5,025 nucleotides of DNA from positions 1 through 5,025 of the forward strand of contig JAPYWO010000138.1 in NCBI GenBank assembly GCA_028276305.1, in the 5' to 3' direction. The notes beneath the pieces are model-generated. The model saw nothing but the letters and a program-made list of their open reading frames with translations, was not told where the DNA came from and did no database searches. The DNA is from Candidatus Thermokryptus sp. (GTDB lineage Bacteria > Bacteroidota > Ignavibacteria > Kryptoniales > Kryptoniaceae). A program made the translations under genes and the position numbers. How positions within the stretch are numbered: the first letter of the stretch is position 1; each line of letters begins with the position of its first letter. Of this stretch, positions 1-5,025 are shown one piece after another.

Positions 1-76
1 AAATTGAAGAAAGGAATGGGGAAAGGGATAAAAGGGTTGTGATTTTGATGAATTTTCTTCTGTTGATTTGACCCAT
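1..76 (-). CDS. N-terminus of a Tat-exported protein (partial, runs off left edge)
   Basis: Only the first 25 codons are in the window, starting at ATG 76-74. The peptide has a twin-arginine motif, N-R-R-K-F-I-K at residues 5-11 (consensus S/T-R-R-x-F-L-K), then a hydrophobic stretch rich in Leu, Ser, Pro and Thr (residues 12-25). This is the n- and h-region layout of a Tat signal, so the protein is probably exported folded, often with a cofactor. The mature protein is out of view and its function cannot be named. The start is chosen because the RR pair falls at residues 6-7 and no earlier in-frame ATG is seen nearby. There is no close purine-rich ribosome site; the nearest GAGGG is about 25 bases upstream inside a hairpin arm. 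It lies about 210 bases beyond the ATPase stop and is probably a separate unit. Confidence 0.6.
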   Translation of the reverse strand, partial: MGQINRRKFIKITTLLSLSPFLSSI

Positions 77-284
77 TTTGAAAAATAAATTTTGTTTTCC
101 CTCACCAAAGGGAAAAACTTGAATGGTGTGGAAAAAGTTCCAGGGGTGAGGGATCAGGAGTTATAAAATTGCTTTATAGTTTGGATTTTTTCTGACAAGA
201 TTTAGCAGATCATTAGTAAAGCGATTGCTTGTAATTTGACACAGAAATTCTTGTTGCATCCACATTAGAAAGCGGTATGGTTTT
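77..284. other. Intergenic region between the ATPase gene and the Tat-protein gene
   Basis: This 208-base gap holds no convincing gene. The visible structure is an inverted-repeat cluster at 95-153, described separately. On the minus strand a 34-codon open frame runs from ATG 265 to TAA 161. It has no ribosome site and no recognisable motif, so I do not call it a gene. A TTGTCA (198-193) and a TATAAA (178-173) on the minus strand resemble -35 and -10 boxes, but the 14-base spacer is too short for a standard promoter. No clear stem-plus-U-tract terminator follows the ATPase stop. Confidence 0.6.
95..153 (-). promoter_or_regulatory. Inverted-repeat cluster with two alternative hairpins upstream of the Tat-protein gene
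   Basis: On the minus strand the arm at 106-98 (GGTGAGGGA) is perfectly complementary to TCCCTCACC at 153-145, giving a 9-bp stem with a 38-base loop. Part of the same arm (AGGGAAAA, 102-95) is also complementary to TTTTCCCT at 116-109, giving an 8-bp stem with a 6-base loop. The two pairings share bases and cannot form together. It could end transcription of the ATPase operon or control the Tat gene that starts 19 bases later. The usual uridine tract is not directly after either stem (CAAAATTTATTTTT follows), so intrinsic termination is doubtful. Complementarity is seen; function is inference. Confidence 0.35.
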
Positions 285-2900
285 TTATTCTAACCTTTCA
301 CCTTTAATTTCAATACCAGCTTGCCTTATCGCCTCTAAGATTTTATCCTCATACTCTGATTTTGAGATGCTCCCCTCTCTGGCACTTATCTCAACTTTAA
401 CAAATACCTGCTTAAATTTGGTTTGGATTAAGTCAATCATTTTTTTCAAGTCCGAAAATTTCCCCATAGGAATGTTAAGTTCAAGATAAACAGAATGATA
501 TTCCGATTGTTTTCGTTTTAAATCATTTACTTTTTTTTCTATTTCATCCCAAATTTTTTTCTTTTGTTCTGGTTTTAACTCATACTGAGCTACTTCTTCT
601 TTTATTTCATTCAAGGTCTCAATGTCATCACATCTTCTGATTTGTTCAATGTACTCCTCAATCTTGGTATCTGAAATTTTTTTAGGTTCAGGCTCTTCGC
701 ACAATTTGGATTTAATTATTATCTCGTTCTCAACTAATTCGGGTTTAGCTTCCGCTTTAAAGTATTTCCATCTTGGTTCTCCATCTTCTAAAGTCCCTAA
801 TCCAAAGTAACCTTGTCTCACCCCTTCTCTAATAGCTTCTTTTAACACATTTTCATTTATGATTCTCACCTCACCTGGGGTTTTATAAAAAGCGTCAAGG
901 ATATTTTTAGTTTGAACATAATCGTTATCCCTAAGGTATTTATCTTTAAGTGTTAGGTAACTTAATTTTTCAAGAATTTCACCTTCACTTTTTAACCTGT
1001 CATATACCTCCTTTCCAATATTAATATCAGCACCGTAAGTTGAAATGCCTAAATCAAATTCTTTAATATCCCCCTTGGATGGGATCAAAATTATACGATA
1101 TAGGTTCCTTATGTTTTCTTTGACATCCAACTTTTTTAATTCCTCTTTAACCCTTTTTCTTTGCTCGTCGGTAAGATGTAATTTTTTATCTTTTTCTATC
1201 TCCTCCCATGCGAGTTTTCTCTTGAGGGTTCTTTCAAAGTTTATCCTTTCGGATTCAATTGGGCATAAAAATATGACAATATTGCGGTAAACCCTTGGTC
1301 TATCTCCACAATAATCCAGGAATTCTTTATATCTATCCTTATCTTTCAAAACAATAAGCTTTAACTTAGGGGTGTCTGGAACATCCTTGGAATTATTTGG
1401 CCATATGTAAACATCAAAAATATCTTTTTTGATACTTGCCATCAGAAGATTTTTTTCTTCAACTTCAATATTTGTTTCTTCTATTCCCTCAATTTTATTT
1501 AAAAGTATTCGGTTTAAATTGGGTTGATTTGTGAAGTATAGACCATCATCGGATAGATAAAAAAGATTTTCTTTAAGTTTTGTTATAGTTTCAACTATAA
1601 CACTGCTTGGTATTTGAGGTTCGGCACAATAAAGTTTTATCTCACCTACACTCGCTCCTTTTTCAGGACCCCCGGAAAAAGAGCACATAAAAATTGCGGT
1701 TGCAACCTTAGTTCCAAAAGAAAATGGCACATAAGAAGAACCAAGCGCTCTATCAACCTTTTTAGCACCTGAATCGGAAGATGTGATATCCGAGTAGATG
1801 ATGCTATCATATTCAAGCCCAATATGTTTTATAAGTTCTCTTCTCAAGTCGTCATTTTTAAGGTCAAAATCCCCCAATCTAATAAAAGGTATTTTTGAAT
1901 CCTTAAGGGAATGCACAACTAAGGCTAAAATTCTCAAGACACCCCTTGTCCTTTGAAATGATGGAAAAGAACCCCAACGTTTATATAAAACATCAATTAC
2001 CTCAGGTTGAAATGGATAGCTTGCTTTGAATCTCTCTCGGTAATCCGCGATATCAACCCCCTCTGGCAAAATTCTTTCCCTTTCTGCATAATCCAAAAAA
2101 TCATTTATCACCTCAGTAGCTGAATTTTCATCAATATAACTAAAAAGACGCCTTCTAATAACTTGGGAAATTTCTTCATCCTGAACCGGAGTAAATACTT
2201 TTTCAACTCTTCCCAAGACCTTTTGAAGCCGTTGGAAAAGCTGTTCTCCGCTTTCATCATAATGTTCAATTAAACTTGAAGGTAGAGTAAGTACTAAAAT
2301 AGAATTTGGGAGAATTGAAATAGTGCCACTTAGTTCTTGGATAAAGGCAACTGTTTGCGATGCTAAATTTGAAGAACCAACCTTTATCCCCGATGATTTT
2401 ATAGCGTATTCCAAAACTTCATCCATTAAAATCAGCAATGGTTGATGTTTTTTCAAAAGTTCTATGAGTTTTTCCTTTCCTGGGGTTGTCCCTCCTTTTA
2501 GTAAGCTGATATTTCCAGTAAGTTGCCTCTCAATTTCTCCCCAAAGAGTTGTTTCTCTTGGGTCAAGGGCTGTCCCATCAATCACTACAACATTTGCTTT
2601 CCATTCCTTTGCTTTATGGAAAAGGGCGATCAAAGAATGCGTCTTCCCTCCGCCGAAAGGTGTTTGAAGTTGAATTACAGGGTCTCCACCTCTGCCATCA
2701 AGCCGTTTCTTAACAACATCAAGAAGGTTTTTCATCCCAACGGTAAGATAGGTTTTTCTGAAAAACACCTCTGGGCTTTGATATTCGTCTGGGGCACTCC
2801 CTTTAAAAACTTGCCAAAGGTCAGCAGCGAAAACATCCATTGTAAGGCGCCCTTCAAGGATGTCGCTATGGGGTATAGCAATAGAAGAAAAAGGTCTCAT
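285..2900 (-). CDS. DUF499-family AAA+ ATPase of a DNA-modification/defence operon
   Basis: An 871-residue P-loop ATPase. The N-terminus (residues 9-30, IPHSDILEGRL then MDVFAADLWQV) is characteristic of DUF499 proteins. Walker A is QTPFGGGKTH (79-88). Walker B is LLILMDE with D160 and E161. A sensor-1-like strand is at about 201-208. QRTRGVLRILA (316-326) supplies a likely sensor-2 arginine. Residues 386-410 (LGSSYVPFSFGTKVA and following) are also family-typical. The C-terminal third is charged and helical, with coiled-coil-like stretches near 560-595 and 743-800. DUF499 (COG1483) proteins are usually encoded beside DUF1156 DNA methyltransferases and, as I recall, are related to BrxC/PglY. 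The likely role is a cytosolic ATP-driven motor or switch acting with the methyltransferase on DNA. ATG 2900 is preferred over the internal Met21 because of a strong ribosome site. All key ATPase residues are intact. The reaction in vivo is inferred. Confidence 0.9.
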   Translation of the reverse strand: MRPFSSIAIPHSDILEGRLTMDVFAADLWQVFKGSAPDEYQSPEVFFRKTYLTVGMKNLLDVVKKRLDGRGGDPVIQLQTPFGGGKTHSLIALFHKAKEWKANVVVIDGTALDPRETTLWGEIERQLTGNISLLKGGTTPGKEKLIELLKKHQPLLILMDEVLEYAIKSSGIKVGSSNLASQTVAFIQELSGTISILPNSILVLTLPSSLIEHYDESGEQLFQRLQKVLGRVEKVFTPVQDEEISQVIRRRLFSYIDENSATEVINDFLDYAERERILPEGVDIADYRERFKASYPFQPEVIDVLYKRWGSFPSFQRTRGVLRILALVVHSLKDSKIPFIRLGDFDLKNDDLRRELIKHIGLEYDSIIYSDITSSDSGAKKVDRALGSSYVPFSFGTKVATAIFMCSFSGGPEKGASVGEIKLYCAEPQIPSSVIVETITKLKENLFYLSDDGLYFTNQPNLNRILLNKIEGIEETNIEVEEKNLLMASIKKDIFDVYIWPNNSKDVPDTPKLKLIVLKDKDRYKEFLDYCGDRPRVYRNIVIFLCPIESERINFERTLKRKLAWEEIEKDKKLHLTDEQRKRVKEELKKLDVKENIRNLYRIILIPSKGDIKEFDLGISTYGADINIGKEVYDRLKSEGEILEKLSYLTLKDKYLRDNDYVQTKNILDAFYKTPGEVRIINENVLKEAIREGVRQGYFGLGTLEDGEPRWKYFKAEAKPELVENEIIIKSKLCEEPEPKKISDTKIEEYIEQIRRCDDIETLNEIKEEVAQYELKPEQKKKIWDEIEKKVNDLKRKQSEYHSVYLELNIPMGKFSDLKKMIDLIQTKFKQVFVKVEISAREGSISKSEYEDKILEAIRQAGIEIKGERLE

Positions 2901-2907
2901 TTAAATT

Positions 2908-2914
2908 CCCTCCC
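2908..2914 (-). promoter_or_regulatory. Strong ribosome binding site of the DUF499 ATPase
   Basis: GGGAGGG lies 7 bases ahead of ATG 2900 in the 22-base gap after the methyltransferase stop. It fixes the start at residue 1 rather than Met21. It is one of the best ribosome sites in the window and the only one outside a coding sequence, so the ATPase can be translated independently of its upstream neighbour. Confidence 0.75.
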
Positions 2915-2922
2915 TTTTCATT

Positions 2923-4161
2923 TTAAAATAACCTTTCCGTTCTTGCAGTGCCTTTCTTTATTTCATCTAAAATTTTTTCCTTCCCCGAAAGAAAACCATC
3001 AAGTAATTTCTTTTCCTTGCTATCTTTCGGTAATGTTTCAGATATCGCTTGAGCTACCTTATAAAAAGCATCTTTATTACCAAGCCCACTTTCTGTGAGA
3101 ACTTTTTTCATTTCTTCTCTTTCTCCCTTTTCCCATAATAAAAGAACATAATGAAGAACATCAATTAATTCCTTTGAATCCTTAAGCTCTTTCAAATTCC
3201 TATCCTGTGGTCCGATGACTTTTATGAATTCTTTTTCCTTCTTTATGAAACCTTTGTTCCACTCTCGCGCAAGGTCTATCCCAACGCTTTGAGCGAGCTT
3301 TCTTGCTTCATCAAATTCAACTTTGCCCTCCCCAAATGTCCATCTGAAAAGTATATAAAATCTCGTAAGTGGCGAAAGTTCCCCTGCAATGCCATTGTGC
3401 AAAATTTGGCGGACAGCATAATCGGTAACAATTTCTCTCACATACTCAAGTAATTTATCTGCCCGTATGATATTTCCTTCGTAGTCCATAACCTTTTCGT
3501 ATTTGCCAAAGATTTCAATTGCGGAGCCAATTCCAGCGATGAAAAAGTCAGCACCTGAAATTCCTTCACTCCATAATCTATCAAGTTTTTGGAAAATATG
3601 CTTTTTAATCTCTTCTTTCACTTCATTAAACCAACCTGTCTCTTCTCTCTTAATTTTTCTGCAAACTATGTAAATTGAAGAAGCAAGTGCAGCTGATTCT
3701 TGTGCCCTTAATCTTTCTTTCATTTCAGTATCAATTGGCCATGATGCGGTGGGGACAAGTCCGGAGTCCAAAAGTGAGTTAATAAGTGTTTCCCATCCAG
3801 CGGTTGATTTATGAGCATAAACGATAATGCAAATTCCTTCTGGCTTTAAAACCCTGTAAATTTCCTGAAATGATTTTTTCAGCATTTCTTCAAAGTATTT
3901 TTTGCCGGCTTCAAAACCTCCTTCTTGATGTGAATACGCGACAATTTCTTTTGATTTCGGGGTAAGAGGGGTTGAAAATAAATCAGGATATAAGTCACCG
4001 ATGCTTCTTTTTAGCCAGACATAAAAGAAGTCGGAAAGATAAGAGTAGGGAACATTGTCATAATAAGGCGGGTCTGTGAAGACGGCGTCAAAGTAGTCCT
4101 CAGGATAAGGTAGTTCAGTAGCCGATGCTTGAAAAACAACTGGTATATGTAATTTTTTCAT
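2923..4161 (-). CDS. C-terminal half of a DUF1156-type adenine-specific DNA methyltransferase (lacks the AdoMet-binding half)
   Basis: A 412-residue protein. Catalytic motif IV is DPPY (residues 30-33) in FDAVFTDPPYYDNVPYSYL, followed by SDFFYVWLKR, the signature of DUF1156 methyltransferases (COG1743). LKPEGICIIVYAHK (105-118) and SSIYIVCRKI (161-170) are later strands of the Rossmann fold. The helical tail contains the family-typical GISGADFFIAGIG (200-212) and LTRFYILFRWTFG (265-277). Full-length relatives are about 900-1000 residues: an N-terminal DUF1156 domain and a D-P-F-A-G-G-G-like AdoMet motif lie some hundreds of residues before DPPY. Both are absent here. In its own frame a TGA sits two codons before the ATG, and just upstream the DNA encodes the MNT protein. 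The ATG overlaps the MNT stop (ATGA), with a GGGGG (4173-4169) 7 bases upstream. It may be a split subunit, a relic, or repurposed. Family assignment is confident; activity alone is doubtful. Confidence 0.85.
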   Translation of the reverse strand: MKKLHIPVVFQASATELPYPEDYFDAVFTDPPYYDNVPYSYLSDFFYVWLKRSIGDLYPDLFSTPLTPKSKEIVAYSHQEGGFEAGKKYFEEMLKKSFQEIYRVLKPEGICIIVYAHKSTAGWETLINSLLDSGLVPTASWPIDTEMKERLRAQESAALASSIYIVCRKIKREETGWFNEVKEEIKKHIFQKLDRLWSEGISGADFFIAGIGSAIEIFGKYEKVMDYEGNIIRADKLLEYVREIVTDYAVRQILHNGIAGELSPLTRFYILFRWTFGEGKVEFDEARKLAQSVGIDLAREWNKGFIKKEKEFIKVIGPQDRNLKELKDSKELIDVLHYVLLLWEKGEREEMKKVLTESGLGNKDAFYKVAQAISETLPKDSKEKKLLDGFLSGKEKILDEIKKGTARTERLF

Positions 4162-4478
4162 TCCTCAACCCCCTTTTGTAATATTAATTTAGTTATATCC
4201 TCTTTTACATTTTCCCAGAGCAAGGTTTTTTGTTTCAAAGCGGAAAGAGTTAGAACATCTACTTTTATTGCAAGGATATTTTCAAGATAATCCCAAAGCT
4301 CATAGAATTTGAGCCCTATTGGTCTTTCAAGCTCAACAATTATATCTACATCGCTTGTCTCATTTTGTTTTCCTCTTGCATAGGACCCAAAGACGCCAAC
4401 TATTATTACTCCATACTTTTCTCTTATTTCCTCTTTATGCTCTTTAAGTATTCTCTTTATCTCTTCAATCGCTCTCAT
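4158..4478 (-). CDS. MNT-type minimal nucleotidyltransferase, probable antitoxin of the HEPN protein
   Basis: A complete 106-residue protein of the polymerase-beta-like minimal nucleotidyltransferase family. The signature is VFGSYARGKQNETSDVDIIV (residues 29-48): G31-S32 for nucleotide binding, metal-binding D43 and D45, and a third acidic residue D74 in KVDVLT (72-77). All catalytic positions are present. In the studied HepT/MntA pair the MNT enzyme adds AMP groups to the HEPN toxin and inactivates it; the same role is inferred here. Length and ending are normal for the family, so it is not a fragment. Its ATG overlaps the HEPN stop and its TGA overlaps the methyltransferase ATG, so translation is probably coupled on both sides. 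A GAGGAG ribosome site lies at 4491-4486, 7 bases ahead of the start. An MNT gene between HEPN and a methyltransferase half is an unusual position. Confidence 0.92.
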   Translation of the reverse strand: MRAIEEIKRILKEHKEEIREKYGVIIVGVFGSYARGKQNETSDVDIIVELERPIGLKFYELWDYLENILAIKVDVLTLSALKQKTLLWENVKEDITKLILQKGVEE

Positions 4479-4915
4479 TCTATTTCTCCTCTCTGTTTAG
4501 CCTCTTTAATCCATCGCAAAATTTCTTCTTCGGTAATGTTTAATTTACTCAAAATAAAGTCTTTTACTTGTAATGCGATTTTTACATATTCATTTGTTTC
4601 ATCAATGGACGGTATATTAAACTCATCTGGATATCTTACTTCCACCGCATATATAGAAAGATTTTTGAAATTTAAGTTTTGGAATTCTTCATCTAATTCA
4701 AGGCATTTTTGTCTAAGAGTTTCAAGGAGATGAGTTCTGGGAAATTGGATATTATGATAAGTTAAAAATGCTTTAAGTAGCTTTTCTACCATCTGTTGGG
4801 AGTGAAAGCATATAACACTTGTAGTGTATTCCATTTGTGGAGAATCTAAAAGTGTTTTTATGGACATATAGTCCTCAAAAGCTTTAATTAGCCAGAGCTT
4901 AACTTTTTCATTCAT
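4475..4915 (-). CDS. HEPN-domain protein, probable toxin or substrate-binding partner of the MNT enzymes
   Basis: A 146-residue all-helical HEPN protein of the COG2250 type. Recognisable features are the first helix WLIKAFEDYMSIKTLL (8-23), the second helix CFHSQQMVEKLLKAFL (36-51) with the usual H-x-x-Q and V-E-K-x-L-K-A pattern, PRTHLL (59-64) in the place of the common K-T-H-x-L, and VRYPDEF (93-99) matching the family's R-Y-P-D. Many HEPN toxins use R-x4-6-H as the RNase site; no His follows R94 within that distance, so a metal-independent RNase activity cannot be read from the motif. Many COG2250 members also lack it. It sits between an upstream MNT end (4912) and a complete MNT gene (4478), overlapping both by 4 bases. 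AGGAAGGA at 4931-4924 is an 8-base-spaced ribosome site. Confidence 0.9.
   Translation of the reverse strand: MNEKVKLWLIKAFEDYMSIKTLLDSPQMEYTTSVICFHSQQMVEKLLKAFLTYHNIQFPRTHLLETLRQKCLELDEEFQNLNFKNLSIYAVEVRYPDEFNIPSIDETNEYVKIALQVKDFILSKLNITEEEILRWIKEAKQRGEIE
4486..4491 (-). promoter_or_regulatory. Ribosome binding site of the MNT gene, inside the HEPN coding sequence
   Basis: GAGGAG lies 7 bases upstream of ATG 4478, within the last codons of the HEPN gene. With the ATGA overlap it supports both the chosen MNT start and coupled synthesis of the two proteins. Confidence 0.65.
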
Positions 4916-5025
4916 AAAGCCCGTCCTTCCTTTAATGCTTCGTAAGTAGCAGTTCCATAGAAATCCTTGTAAAACTCAAGCTCTTTGATTGACTTTATTA
5001 TTACATCACAAGGGATAAGGTAGTG
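4912..5025 (-). CDS. C-terminus of a probable MNT-type nucleotidyltransferase (partial, runs off right edge)
   Basis: An open frame enters from the right edge and codes for 37 residues before TGA 4914-4912. It contains PCDVIIKSIKELEFYKDFYG and ends YEALKEGRAL. This matches the usual tail of HEPN-linked MNT nucleotidyltransferases: a D-V-I-V strand carrying the third acidic residue, a charged helix, then an E-A-L-K-E-G-R-V-L-Y-like end. The GSx10DxD core is outside the window, so activity cannot be judged. The stop overlaps the HEPN ATG by 4 bases (ATGA), the standard layout of an MNT-HEPN pair, and AGGAAGGA for HEPN lies in its last codons. This would be a second MNT gene of a different subtype from the one at 4478-4158, so HEPN is flanked by MNT genes on both sides. 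Confidence 0.72.
   Translation of the reverse strand, partial: HYLIPCDVIIKSIKELEFYKDFYGTATYEALKEGRAL
4924..4931 (-). promoter_or_regulatory. Ribosome binding site of the HEPN gene
   Basis: AGGAAGGA lies 8 bases ahead of ATG 4915, inside the end of the upstream partial MNT frame. It supports the HEPN start at 4915. Confidence 0.65.

Noticed and set aside
173..198. TTGTCA and TATAAA on the minus strand as a promoter for the Tat gene
   Set aside because: The 14-base spacing is too short for a standard sigma-70 promoter, and AT-rich DNA gives such matches by chance.
277..489. Plus-strand frame of 70 codons resembling a short membrane peptide
   Set aside because: Antisense to the end of the ATPase gene; hydrophobicity arises from reading Lys/Glu codons backwards.
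531..560. Runs of eight and seven T (A on the coding strand) in the ATPase gene, considered as a phase-variable tract
   Set aside because: They encode Lys-Lys in a charged helical region, and such runs are expected in AT-rich coding DNA. No repeat-number signal can be judged from one sequence.
1045..1290. Plus-strand frame of 81 codons
   Set aside because: Antisense to the middle of the ATPase; no ribosome site or motif seen.
2523..3098. Plus-strand open frame of 191 codons
   Set aside because: It lies opposite the ATPase start, the gap and the methyltransferase end, which are both well supported by motifs. No recognisable domain; it is an antisense shadow.
4365..4733. Plus-strand open frame of 122 codons
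   Set aside because: Antisense to the HEPN and MNT genes, whose family motifs are clear; its Ser/Phe-rich composition is typical of a shadow.
1..5025. CRISPR array, tRNA or rRNA, insertion-sequence ends
   Set aside because: I saw no spaced direct repeats, no cloverleaf or rRNA-like segment, and no transposase motif or terminal inverted repeats framing the cassette within the window.

Overview
The window is AT-rich and almost fully coding on the minus strand. It reads, right to left, as one tightly packed operon followed by a separate downstream gene. Most junctions are 4-base ATGA stop/start overlaps, and the starts usually have good GGAG- or GGGAGGG-type ribosome sites. That suits a prokaryote with classical Shine-Dalgarno initiation. 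The proteins are rich in Lys, Glu and Ile, and HEPN/MNT pairs are common in thermophiles, so a thermophilic bacterium is plausible. Archaea are not excluded and I do not assign a genus.

Layout in transcription order. At the right edge (5025-4912) is the last 37 codons of a probable MNT-type nucleotidyltransferase. It overlaps a HEPN-domain protein (4915-4475), which overlaps a small complete MNT nucleotidyltransferase (4478-4158), which overlaps the C-terminal half of a DUF1156-type adenine-specific DNA methyltransferase (4161-2923). After a 22-base gap with a strong ribosome site comes a large AAA+ ATPase of the DUF499 family (2900-285). Positions 284-77 hold no convincing gene but do hold an inverted-repeat cluster with two mutually exclusive pairings. 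At the left edge (76-1) a new protein begins with a clear twin-arginine (Tat) signal; it looks unrelated to the operon.

DUF1156 methyltransferase plus DUF499 ATPase is a pairing known from defence islands. The DUF499 group (COG1483) is, as I recall it, related to the BrxC/PglY ATPases of BREX/Pgl. HEPN/MNT pairs are toxin-antitoxin modules in which the MNT enzyme modifies and silences the HEPN RNase. The inferred picture is a DNA-modifying defence system with a HEPN/MNT module built into the same transcript. The striking point is that the methyltransferase has the catalytic DPPY motif but not the N-terminal half, which normally carries the DUF1156 domain and the AdoMet-binding motif. In its place, directly upstream and translationally coupled, stands the MNT-HEPN-MNT cassette. 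Either the cassette split the methyltransferase gene, with the other half outside the window, or the methyltransferase is a relic or has a new role.
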